A stretch of 64,000 nucleotides of DNA from CAZLPZ01 sp964607245 (GTDB taxonomy: Bacteria; Pseudomonadota; Alphaproteobacteria; Micavibrionales; Micavibrionaceae). The stretch lies in assembly GCA_964607245.1 (NCBI GenBank), contig CAZSIB010000001.1:62001-126000 (forward strand), read 5' to 3'. A program made the translations under genes and the position numbers. Shown here in pieces: positions 27,999 to 35,692 of this stretch. Position 1 is the stretch's first letter. Each line of letters begins with the position of its first letter. The notes below the pieces were generated by a model that saw only the letters and a program-made list of their open reading frames with translations, did no database searches and was not told the origin of the DNA.

Positions 27999-29009
27999 AT
28001 GATCGAATTTATTCAACTATACGGTATGAATTTCCTCTTCACCCTGCTGCATATCGCGGCGATTATCGGCGTGCTATTGCTGGTGGTGGCCTATACGACC
28101 TATTTTGAGCGCAAAATTCTGGGCGCGATGCAGCGTCGTCAAGGTCCTATGACGGTCGGGCCGTTTGGCTTGCTGCAACCGATTGCCGACGGGATCAAGT
28201 TACTCTCCAAAGAGACGGTCTTACCGACCCAGGCCCATAAACCTGTTTTTGTTCTCGCGCCGATGCTGCTTTTTACCTTGGCACTTGTCGCTTGGGCGGT
28301 GATTCCGGTCGATGCTCAAATTGTGCTGGCCAATATTAATGTGGGGATCTTGTTTTTATTCGCGGTGTCCTCCATGGGCGTGTACGGCATTATCATGGCG
28401 GGTTGGGCCAGTAATTCGAAATACGCCTTTTTGGGTGGGATGCGCTCGGCCTCGCAAATGGTCAGTTACGAAGTCTCTATGGGATTGGTCATTGTATGCG
28501 TGCTTCTCACCACCGGGACACTGAACCTTACCGGCATTGTTGAGGCCGCGCGCCCGTGGTGGATGGTGGCCCTTTTATTTCCCATGTTCATTGTGTTTTT
28601 GGTCTCGATTTTGGCCGAAACAAACCGCCCGCCCTTTGATTTGCCCGAAGGGGAATCCGAACTCTCGGGCGGATTTATGGTCGAATATTCGTCGATGACG
28701 TTCGCTCTGTTTTTCTTGGGCGAATACGCGAACATGATTCTGATGTCCGCGATGACAACGATTTTGTTTCTGGGCGGATGGCATGTGCCCTTTGGGATCA
28801 CAGCGCTTGCCGTTTTGCCAGGGTGGTTCTGGTTTGCGGTAAAGGTCGCCAGCGTCCTGTTCTTCTTTATCTGGGCGCGGGCGTCATTTCCCCGCTATCG
28901 CTATGATCAGTTGATGCGTCTGGGGTGGAAAATCTTCCTGCCGCTCTCGTTACTCTGGGTCGTCGTGGTCGCCGGGACACTCATGTATACGGGGAGTTTA
29001 CCGCGATGA
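27999..29009 (+). CDS. nuoH: NADH-quinone oxidoreductase subunit H
   Basis: Membrane subunit next to the quinone site (336 residues, eight or nine hydrophobic segments). Signatures are ERKILGAMQRRQGPMTVGPFGLLQPIADGIKL and ETNRPPFDLPEGESELSGGFMVEYSSM, the latter a conserved acidic loop at the quinone chamber. It begins 5 bp after nuoG. The stop overlaps the ATG of the DUF1653 gene (ATGA), so the inserted gene is translationally coupled to nuoH. Confidence 0.97.
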   Translation: MIEFIQLYGMNFLFTLLHIAAIIGVLLLVVAYTTYFERKILGAMQRRQGPMTVGPFGLLQPIADGIKLLSKETVLPTQAHKPVFVLAPMLLFTLALVAWAVIPVDAQIVLANINVGILFLFAVSSMGVYGIIMAGWASNSKYAFLGGMRSASQMVSYEVSMGLVIVCVLLTTGTLNLTGIVEAARPWWMVALLFPMFIVFLVSILAETNRPPFDLPEGESELSGGFMVEYSSMTFALFFLGEYANMILMSAMTTILFLGGWHVPFGITALAVLPGWFWFAVKVASVLFFFIWARASFPRYRYDQLMRLGWKIFLPLSLLWVVVVAGTLMYTGSLPR

Positions 29010-29263
29010 GTAGCCCTCGTACCTATCCAACTTACCAACATTACAAAGGCGGGTTGTACCTGAAACTTTGTGATGCGCTTCATACGGAAACGGATCAAAT
29101 GATGACAGTGTATGTTTGCGCTGTTCGTGGTACCGTTTATACGCGCCCAAAAGAAATGTTTGAGGAAATTGTGACCGACGGGGCGTATCATGGCCCACGG
29201 TTCATCTCGGTTCCGGATGGATTTTCGAAAGACCAGGCGAAAGAATTTTTATCCGATTGTTGA
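29006..29263 (+). CDS. DUF1653-domain protein inside the nuo operon
   Basis: An 85-residue protein with the DUF1653 pattern: YQHYKGGLYLKLCDALHTETDQMMTVYVCAV, then VYTRPKEMFEEIV. Its function is unknown in general. The ATG overlaps the nuoH stop. The 3' end overlaps the convergent regulator gene by 15 bp. It does not belong to the canonical complex I set. Confidence 0.75.
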   Translation: MSSPRTYPTYQHYKGGLYLKLCDALHTETDQMMTVYVCAVRGTVYTRPKEMFEEIVTDGAYHGPRFISVPDGFSKDQAKEFLSDC

Positions 29264-30301
29264 CGGGGTAGTTGCCTCATTATTCCGGACATGCGCGATC
29301 ATTCCTGTAACACTTTGATTTGCGTTCACGACTTCTAATATGATGCTCGGGTGGTTGTTCTTGAAGACACGAAAAATTTCGTCTGCAAATCCCTGTCTGA
29401 TGGCTCCAATACCCTCAAAATCTAAAACGACTTCTTTGAAATGGTCCGCGCGAGCCATCACCCGTTTGGCCTGCGAGCGGGAAACAAGCCCTTCATTTTC
29501 ATACAGAGCTAGGCGCAAGGCGATGATGGTCTTTGTAAAACCGGCGGCGTCCCCATCAACTTGGTTTGTGTGACGTGAAAAAACATCATTCAAGTTGGTT
29601 TTCGCGGTGGGTGATATCCTCAGTCCCACCGCTGTTCCTGGTGCATTTCGGGTCCAGTCATTTATAGGAGTATCATAGAGTATTTCGTTTTCTTCATCTT
29701 TGATAAAATCAAGGCCATAAGAGGTGATAAGAAAAGAATCAAATGCTCTAGATGTAAAAAAAATTCCCTCACCTGAGTGTCGGCCAGGATCAGTTGTTAG
29801 TTTTCCTTTTGAGAGTTCGAGAATCGCTTGGTGTTCGTCCTCAAGTCCGCATGCGTCCTTAATCTTTCGAAAAATTCCAACACCATTATCCCCGATCACA
29901 AATTGAATCTCGTCCACAGATAAAGCGATCAGGATGGTTCCTTTATCGCCGGACGAGTGATCAATCGCGTTGTTCATGATTTCCGTGAACCCATAGCAGC
30001 ATATCTCGAGAATATTGGCGGGATAGTTTTTGACGTGAGGAAAGACCAGATCACGCCAGATTTTATCTTCATCCTGATGGATGGTCAGATCGACGGTGTA
30101 ATGACCTTTGTAGAACGGTATAATTTCATAGTGCCGGGCGCGGGTATGCCCCGTGGCTTTGATCAGGTTTTTTTCGATCAAAGCCCGGAGGTGCCGATGC
30201 ACCGCTTGCCGAGTAATCCCAAAGTTCTGCGCCGTCAACTGGACGATTTTGGTCGGATTGGCGCGGACGTTTAAAGCGATAAATGATTGAATTTTATTCA
30301 T
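29249..30301 (-). CDS. wHTH - GHKL ATPase - STAS-like (DUF4325) regulator, antisense within nuo cluster
   Basis: A 350-residue three-domain protein. Residues ~1-65 are a winged helix (VQLTAQNFGITRQAVHRHLRALIEKNLIKATGHTRARHYEI). Residues ~90-230 are a GHKL ATPase: N-box EICCYGFTEIMNNAIDHSSG, G1 IGDNGVGIF, G2 HSGEGIFFTSRAFD, as in RsbW-like kinases. Residues ~255-345 are the DUF4325 STAS-like domain (RSQAKRVMARADHFKEVVLDFEGI, FADEIFRVF). It thus joins an anti-sigma-kinase-like and an anti-anti-sigma-like module to a DNA-binding head. It lies antiparallel between nuoH and nuoI, and five 22-bp-spaced motifs stand directly upstream. Autoregulation is inferred. Confidence 0.85.
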   Translation of the reverse strand: MNKIQSFIALNVRANPTKIVQLTAQNFGITRQAVHRHLRALIEKNLIKATGHTRARHYEIIPFYKGHYTVDLTIHQDEDKIWRDLVFPHVKNYPANILEICCYGFTEIMNNAIDHSSGDKGTILIALSVDEIQFVIGDNGVGIFRKIKDACGLEDEHQAILELSKGKLTTDPGRHSGEGIFFTSRAFDSFLITSYGLDFIKDEENEILYDTPINDWTRNAPGTAVGLRISPTAKTNLNDVFSRHTNQVDGDAAGFTKTIIALRLALYENEGLVSRSQAKRVMARADHFKEVVLDFEGIGAIRQGFADEIFRVFKNNHPSIILEVVNANQSVTGMIAHVRNNEATTPSTIG

Positions 30302-30311
30302 TTTTTGCTAT

Positions 30312-30421
30312 TTGTCAACATAATTAACATACATTGTCAACGTTCTATCCTTATATTGTAAACATTTCGCCTCTCTATTGTCAACATACGCTCTGTTCAT
30401 TGTCAACAATGACAGAAATAG
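30312..30421. repeat. Five iterons with 22-bp periodicity, candidate operator array
   Basis: The 10-mer TTGTCAACAT or a one-to-two-base variant starts at 30312, 30334, 30356, 30378 and 30400, exactly 22 bp apart each time (TTGTCAACAT, TTGTCAACGT, TTGTAAACAT, TTGTCAACAT, TTGTCAACAA). The 12-bp gaps between are unrelated. Spacing near two helical turns would place all sites on one DNA face. The array begins 11 bp before the start codon of the wHTH-GHKL-STAS gene and ends about 110 bp before nuoI. Confidence 0.9.
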
Positions 30422-30521
30422 CAAAAATTTTCATAGGTTTAGCCAAGAGCAAGGTGTTGACGACTCTTGGGGAATAGAACAGACTCAACCGTCTATTATT
30501 ACGCATGGGGTAAAATCAAAG

Positions 30522-31007
30522 ATGTCCGCGTACGTGCTTAAATCCTTCTTATTGTATGAAATCGTCAAGGGGATGGCGCTCACCTTGAAATACATGTTTT
30601 TTGTCCCGCGAGTGACGATTAACTATCCGTATGAAAAAGGGCCCTTGTCGCCCCGGTTCCGCGGTGAACATGCCTTGCGGCGTTATCCGAACGGCGAAGA
30701 ACGCTGCATTGCCTGCAAACTCTGCGAGGCCGTGTGCCCTGCCCAGGCGATCACGATTGAGGCCGAGGCCCGCGCGGATGGGTCCCGGCGGACAACGCGT
30801 TATGACATCGATATGACCAAGTGCATTTATTGCGGCCTGTGTCAGGAGGCCTGCCCGGTCGATGCGATTGTCGAGGGGCCGAATTTTGAATATGCGACGG
30901 AAACCCGCGAAGAATTGTTTTACAACAAGCAAAAATTGCTGGACAATGGTGACCGCTTCGAAGCCCAGATCGCGGCGAATATCATTCAAGATGCGAGATA
31001 TCGTTAG
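30522..31007 (+). CDS. nuoI: NADH-quinone oxidoreductase subunit I
   Basis: Complex I subunit with two [4Fe-4S] clusters (N6a, N6b): CIACKLCEAVCPAQA and CIYCGLCQEACPVDA. 161 residues. I start at ATG 30522 (MSAYVLKSFLLYEIVKGMALTLKYMF) because the sequence matches the family from here; a longer frame to 30378 would run through the iteron array. The antisense regulator cuts it off from nuoH, so nuoI-N need a promoter in 30302-30521, though I see no convincing one. Confidence 0.96.
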   Translation: MSAYVLKSFLLYEIVKGMALTLKYMFFVPRVTINYPYEKGPLSPRFRGEHALRRYPNGEERCIACKLCEAVCPAQAITIEAEARADGSRRTTRYDIDMTKCIYCGLCQEACPVDAIVEGPNFEYATETREELFYNKQKLLDNGDRFEAQIAANIIQDARYR

Positions 31008-31017
31008 GAAAAAGATT

Positions 31018-31086
31018 GTCATCCCGGCGCAAGCGGGGATCCAGTAACGTTGGCTAAGATAGATTCCCGCTTGCGGGGGAATGACA
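31018..31086. repeat. Dispersed palindromic repeat, copy 2 (nuoI-nuoJ)
   Basis: A large imperfect inverted repeat of ~24-bp arms: it opens GTCATCCCGGCGCAAGCGGG and closes GCTTGCGGGGGAATGAC, around a ~20-bp centre. Same family as 7570-7631 and 38243-38366. It sits in the 91-bp nuoI-nuoJ gap and could alter read-through or mRNA stability. Confidence 0.8.
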
Positions 31087-31098
31087 AGAGAATAGAAC

Positions 31099-31707
31099 AT
31101 GCTCACTGCACTGACATTTTATCTTTTTGCAATCATCCTCACCCTGTCCGCGGGGTGGGTTATTTTTGCCAAACACCCGGTGCATTCGGTGCTGTTCCTG
31201 ATCCTCGCGTTTTTTAATGCGGCGGGGCTGTTTGTATTACTGGGTGCTGAATTTATCGCGATGCTGCTGATGATCGTCTATGTCGGCGCGGTGGCTGTTT
31301 TGTTCTTGTTCGTTGTCATGATGCTCGATCTGTCGTTCTCGGATCTGCGCAAGGGCGCGATGCAGTATATTGGTCTGGGCGGCGTTCTCGCTGGGGTGTT
31401 GCTTGTCGAACTTGTGACCTTGTACGCCGCCGGGGGATTTTCTGGAGGGGATCAGTTGACCGCCCAGTTAGAACAAAAAGCGGCAAATACAGAAATGCTG
31501 GGCCGGGTTCTTTATACCGATTATATGCTGCCGTTTCAGATATCGGGGCTCATCTTGTTCGTGGCGATGATTGGCGCGATTGTGCTCACGCACCGGACGC
31601 GCCATGGGGTGCGACACCAGAGCGTTGCGGTGCAAAATGCGCGTCGGGCATCGGATGTCTTGGCCGTTGAATCTGTGACAAGTGGCGCGGGGGTGGACCA
31701 TGCTTGA
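31099..31707 (+). CDS. nuoJ: NADH-quinone oxidoreductase subunit J
   Basis: Membrane subunit of 202 residues with five hydrophobic segments. The conserved region HPVHSVLFLILAFFNAAGLFVLLGAEFIAMLLMIVYVGAVAVLFLFVVMML contains the pi-bulge helix TM3 of NuoJ. The hydrophilic C-terminus is longer than in E. coli. It overlaps nuoK by 8 bp. Confidence 0.96.
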   Translation: MLTALTFYLFAIILTLSAGWVIFAKHPVHSVLFLILAFFNAAGLFVLLGAEFIAMLLMIVYVGAVAVLFLFVVMMLDLSFSDLRKGAMQYIGLGGVLAGVLLVELVTLYAAGGFSGGDQLTAQLEQKAANTEMLGRVLYTDYMLPFQISGLILFVAMIGAIVLTHRTRHGVRHQSVAVQNARRASDVLAVESVTSGAGVDHA

Positions 31708-32011
31708 TATTGGGTTACTGCATTATTTAACCTTGGCGGCGGTGATTTTCACGCTGGGGGTGTTTGGGATTTTTCTGAACCGCAAGAACATCATTGTGAT
31801 TTTGATGTCGATTGAACTCATGCTGCTGGCCGTCAATATTAACTTTGTCGCGTTCTCATCCTTTATGAACGACATCGCGGGGCAAGTGTTCACCATGTTT
31901 ATTTTGACCGTCGCGGCGGCCGAAGCGGCGATTGGTCTTGCCATTCTTGTGGTGTTCTTCCGTGGTCGTGGATCGATCGCGGTTGAGAATTTAAGTGAGT
32001 TAAAAGGGTAG
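31700..32011 (+). CDS. nuoK: NADH-quinone oxidoreductase subunit K
   Basis: A 103-residue, three-helix membrane subunit starting MLDIGLLHYLTLAAVIFTLG. The conserved helix IIVILMSIELMLLAVNINFVAFS carries the proton-path Glu, with a second Glu in AAEAAIGLAILV. ATG 31700 is inside the end of nuoJ; the upstream alternative at 31682 would overlap more and lacks support. The stop overlaps the GTG of nuoL. Confidence 0.96.
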   Translation: MLDIGLLHYLTLAAVIFTLGVFGIFLNRKNIIVILMSIELMLLAVNINFVAFSSFMNDIAGQVFTMFILTVAAAEAAIGLAILVVFFRGRGSIAVENLSELKG

Positions 32012-34068
32012 TGGCTGAAATGACGAATATAACGGAAATGACTGCCATCTTCGCACCGCTCCTGGGGTTTCTCATCGTGGGTCTGTTCGGTCGGCAGATG
32101 GGCGACCGCGCATCGCAAGCCATCACCTGTGTCTTGATGACCGCGGCAGCGGTGGCCTCAATTCTGTTATTCCACGATGTGGTTCTTCAGGGGCATACGC
32201 ATACCCTGACCCTGGGTGATTGGATTTCTACAGGTGATGTCAATATCAAGTGGGCGTTGCGCTTTGATCAACTCTCCGTCGTCATGATGTGCGTTGTGAA
32301 TATTGTATCGGCCTGCGTGCATGTTTATTCCATCGGGTATATGTCGCATGACAGTTCAATCCCGCGCTTTATGTGTTATTTGTCGCTGTTTACTTTTGCG
32401 ATGCTGATGCTGGTGTCGGCCGATAATCTGGTCCAGGTTTTCTTTGGCTGGGAAGGGGTGGGCCTTGCGTCTTATTTGCTCATCGGGTTTTGGCATGAAA
32501 AACCCTCTGCGAATGCGGCCTCGGTTAAGGCGTTTGTGGTGAACCGCGTGGGTGATTTGGGCCTGACCTTGGGGATTTTGACTACCTTTATGCTGTTCGG
32601 ATCAGTCGCGTTTGACGATATTTTTCCGCGCGTTGCGGATTATCAGACAACCCAGTTTACCTTTTTGGGGCAGTCGTTCCATGCGCTCACCTTGATCGGC
32701 GTGTTGTTATTTATTGGGGCGATGGGAAAATCTGCGCAACTCGGGCTTCATACCTGGCTGCCCGATGCGATGGAGGGGCCGACGCCCGTTTCTGCCCTGA
32801 TCCATGCGGCGACCATGGTGACGGCGGGCGTATTTTTGGTGGCGCGTTTTTCGCCCCTTTATGAATACGCGCCGGATGCCTTGGTCATGGTTACAGTGGT
32901 GGGGGCGGCGACGGCGTTTGTCGCGGCCACGATTGGCCTCACGCAATTTGATATTAAACGGGTGATTGCGTATTCGACAATGTCGCAACTGGGGTACATG
33001 TTTTTTGCCCTGGGCGTGTCGGCCTATGGCGCCGCGATATTCCATTTGGTGACACACGCGTTTTTCAAGGCGCTGTTGTTCTTGGGCGCGGGGTCGGTAA
33101 TCCACGCCATGTCCGGGGAACAAGATATGCGCAAGATGGGCGGTATTTGGCGGAAGATTCCCTTTACCCACGCCGTGATGGTGATTGGGTCGCTCGCCCT
33201 GTGTGGTGTGCCGTTCTTGGCGGGATATTATTCCAAGGATACGATCCTTGAATCCAGCTGGGCGGCGGGGGCAGGCCTGGGTCATACGGTCTATTGGGTC
33301 GGGGTGGCGGCGGCGTTTATGACGGCCTTTTATTCCTGGCGATTGATGAGTATGACATTTTATGGGGCGTCGCGTGCCGATTCCCATACGCTTGACCATG
33401 TGCATGAAAGCCCGTGGTCAATGAAATTGCCGCTTGCGTTACTGGCGGTGGGGGCGATTTTCAGCGGGGCGTATTTTTACGGCGGGATGGTCGATGGATA
33501 TACCCATCACGCGGCAGGTGTTCACCACACCGAAGGGAAAACAGCCACCACGCATGACGTCGAACCCTCGCGATTCCTTGGGTTTGGTGATTGGTCGCGT
33601 GCGGAGTTTTGGGGGCATTCAATCAAGGTATTGCCAGAAAATGACACCGTGGCGCGGGCGCATGATGTCCCGTCTTGGGTAAAATTAACCCCCACGGCGA
33701 TCGGTCTTTCCGGTATGATCTTGGCGCTCCTCCTCTATTTATGCCTGCCTTTTGTTCCGGAGCGGGTGGCTCGTGCCTTTCCCCCGCTTTATCAACTTTC
33801 TTTCCGGAAATGGTATGTCGATGAAGTGTACGATGTCCTGTTTGTGCGCACGTCACGTGCCCTTGGCCGGGTGTTTTGGGTGGTTGGTGATGGCCGTGTG
33901 ATTGATGGGGCCGGGCCGCACACCGCGATGCGGGTGACATCGTTGTTTGGGCGCGGGCTGTCCTTATTTCAAACGGGGTATGTGTTTCAATATGCGTTTG
34001 TGATGATGATCGCGTTGGTTGCTTTGCTGACCTACGTTGTGTTCAAAATCGGCTTATTCGGAGGGTAG
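32011..34068 (+). CDS. nuoL: NADH-quinone oxidoreductase subunit L
   Basis: Antiporter-like proton-pumping subunit at the distal end of the membrane arm (685 residues). Signatures are FFGWEGVGLASYLLIGFW, GAMGKSAQLGLHTWLPDAMEGPTPVSALIHAATMVTAGVFLVAR (with the key Lys and His) and the C-terminal lateral helix with a terminal membrane segment. GTG 32011 overlaps the nuoK stop (TAGTG); ATG 32020 or 32038 are possible starts. A His-rich stretch near 490-510 (GVHHTEGKTATTHD) is in the loop before the lateral helix. Confidence 0.97.
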   Translation: MAEMTNITEMTAIFAPLLGFLIVGLFGRQMGDRASQAITCVLMTAAAVASILLFHDVVLQGHTHTLTLGDWISTGDVNIKWALRFDQLSVVMMCVVNIVSACVHVYSIGYMSHDSSIPRFMCYLSLFTFAMLMLVSADNLVQVFFGWEGVGLASYLLIGFWHEKPSANAASVKAFVVNRVGDLGLTLGILTTFMLFGSVAFDDIFPRVADYQTTQFTFLGQSFHALTLIGVLLFIGAMGKSAQLGLHTWLPDAMEGPTPVSALIHAATMVTAGVFLVARFSPLYEYAPDALVMVTVVGAATAFVAATIGLTQFDIKRVIAYSTMSQLGYMFFALGVSAYGAAIFHLVTHAFFKALLFLGAGSVIHAMSGEQDMRKMGGIWRKIPFTHAVMVIGSLALCGVPFLAGYYSKDTILESSWAAGAGLGHTVYWVGVAAAFMTAFYSWRLMSMTFYGASRADSHTLDHVHESPWSMKLPLALLAVGAIFSGAYFYGGMVDGYTHHAAGVHHTEGKTATTHDVEPSRFLGFGDWSRAEFWGHSIKVLPENDTVARAHDVPSWVKLTPTAIGLSGMILALLLYLCLPFVPERVARAFPPLYQLSFRKWYVDEVYDVLFVRTSRALGRVFWVVGDGRVIDGAGPHTAMRVTSLFGRGLSLFQTGYVFQYAFVMMIALVALLTYVVFKIGLFGG

Positions 34069-34078
34069 GGGGACGGAT

Positions 34079-35692
34079 ATGACCGAATTTCCTGTATTAT
34101 CGTGGATGATTTTTCTGCCGCTTTTGGGGGCTGGGTTTGTGGCCCTTATCCGTCCGGACCGCGCGCGGGCGGATGATATCGCGCGCTACGCGGCACTTTT
34201 GTTCTCGGGGTTTGTTTTTATCCTGTCTTTATATGTCCTCAAGCATTTTGACCCCTCCGCCACGGGGATGCAGTTTATCGAGAAAAAAACGTGGTTTCCC
34301 GCGCTGGGCCTCGCGTATCACCTGGGTGTTGATGGATTATCTGTTTATTTTGTCGCGCTGTCGGCGTTTCTGACACCGATTTGCATTTTATCGTCCTTTG
34401 GCGCGGTCAAGTCGCGCGTTCGGGAATATATGATCGCGTTCTTGGTTTTGGAAACGTTCATGATCGGCACGTTCTGTGCGCTGGATGCTGTTTTGTTCTA
34501 TGTGTTCTTTGAAGGCGTGCTCATCCCCATGTTCCTGATTATTGGGGTCTGGGGCGGTGCGCGGCGTGTGTACGCGGCGTTTAAATTCTTTCTGTATACC
34601 CTTCTCGGGTCGGTGTTGATGCTGGTGGCGTTACTTGCCATGTTTATGACCGCGGGGACCACGGATATCCTGGCGCTTCAGGCGTATCAGTTTGCCCCAA
34701 CGCTTCAGTTTTGGTTGTTCCTTGCGTTTTTCGCAAGCTTTGCGGTCAAAATGCCGATGTGGCCTGTACATACCTGGTTGCCCGATGCGCACGTCGAGGC
34801 GCCGACCGCTGGATCGGTCATTCTGGCTGGGGTTTTGTTGAAAATGGGTGGATACGGGTTTTTACGTTTCTCGCTGCCCATGTTCCCCGATGCGTCCGAG
34901 TTTTTTACCCCGATGGTCATGACGTTAAGTGTCATTGCCGTGATCTATACGTCTTTGGTGGCCCTGGTCCAAGACGACATGAAAAAGCTTATTGCCTATT
35001 CATCGGTCGCGCATATGGGGTTTGTCACGATGGGGATTTTCGCCGGGAACGTCGCCGGGGTTCAGGGCGCGATGTTCCAAATGCTCTCGCACGGCATTAT
35101 CTCTGCCGCGCTCTTTTTGTGCGTGGGGGTGGTGTATGATCGCTTGCATACCCGCGAAATCCGCGCCTATGGCGGAATTGTTCAGAATATGCCGCGCTAT
35201 GCCGTCATCTTTATGATTTTGATGCTGGGGTCTGTCGGCCTACCGGGGACGACCGGATTTGTGGGGGAATTTCTGGCACTTTTAGGCGCGTTCCGCTACA
35301 GCACGCTCGTCGCGGCGCTTGCGGGTCTGGGTGTGATTTTGGGGGCGGCGTATATGCTGAACCTTTACCGCGCGGTGATGTTTGGCCCGCGTGTGAACGC
35401 GGCGGCTGCCGCAATGCCCGATTTGACCCGCCGCGAAGTGTGGATGTTCATCCCGTTTGTCCTGATGACCATTGGGTTCGGCGTGATGCCCGGTAAAATT
35501 TTGCAAGGCACCGAAACCGCTGTTCAGGCGCTTGTGTCGAGTTACCAAGAAAAAATAACGACCGCCGCCGCGCGGGAAGAATCGCGTGAGGCCACGCCAC
35601 AATCACCTATAATGGTGGTCCCCGGTGATATTCAAACGACCCCTGTTCCCCCCGAAGGATTGAGTGATGATACCCCTGCCGTTCAAGACTGA
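34079..35692 (+). CDS. nuoM: NADH-quinone oxidoreductase subunit M
   Basis: Antiporter-like membrane subunit. It includes FYVFFEGVLIPMFLIIGVWGG with the conserved Glu, ASFAVKMPMWPVHTWLPDAHVEAPTAGSVILAGVLLKMGGYGFLRF, and KKLIAYSSVAHMGFV. I start at ATG 34079, 10 bp after nuoL, giving 537 residues. The ~35-residue C-terminal tail is hydrophilic and Thr/Pro-rich, and its end overlaps nuoN by 26 bp. Confidence 0.97.
   Translation: MTEFPVLSWMIFLPLLGAGFVALIRPDRARADDIARYAALLFSGFVFILSLYVLKHFDPSATGMQFIEKKTWFPALGLAYHLGVDGLSVYFVALSAFLTPICILSSFGAVKSRVREYMIAFLVLETFMIGTFCALDAVLFYVFFEGVLIPMFLIIGVWGGARRVYAAFKFFLYTLLGSVLMLVALLAMFMTAGTTDILALQAYQFAPTLQFWLFLAFFASFAVKMPMWPVHTWLPDAHVEAPTAGSVILAGVLLKMGGYGFLRFSLPMFPDASEFFTPMVMTLSVIAVIYTSLVALVQDDMKKLIAYSSVAHMGFVTMGIFAGNVAGVQGAMFQMLSHGIISAALFLCVGVVYDRLHTREIRAYGGIVQNMPRYAVIFMILMLGSVGLPGTTGFVGEFLALLGAFRYSTLVAALAGLGVILGAAYMLNLYRAVMFGPRVNAAAAAMPDLTRREVWMFIPFVLMTIGFGVMPGKILQGTETAVQALVSSYQEKITTAAAREESREATPQSPIMVVPGDIQTTPVPPEGLSDDTPAVQD

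Noticed and set aside
30312..30421. CRISPR array as an explanation of the 22-bp repeats
   Set aside because: Repeat units are only 10 bp, spacers 12 bp, and the repeats are imperfect; no cas genes are near. An operator array fits better.
30457..30485. TTGACG as a -35 box for nuoI
   Set aside because: No acceptable -10 box at 16-18 bp.
32707..33405. Long minus-strand open frame opposite nuoL
   Set aside because: Same reasons: a low-complexity basic product antisense to a conserved gene.
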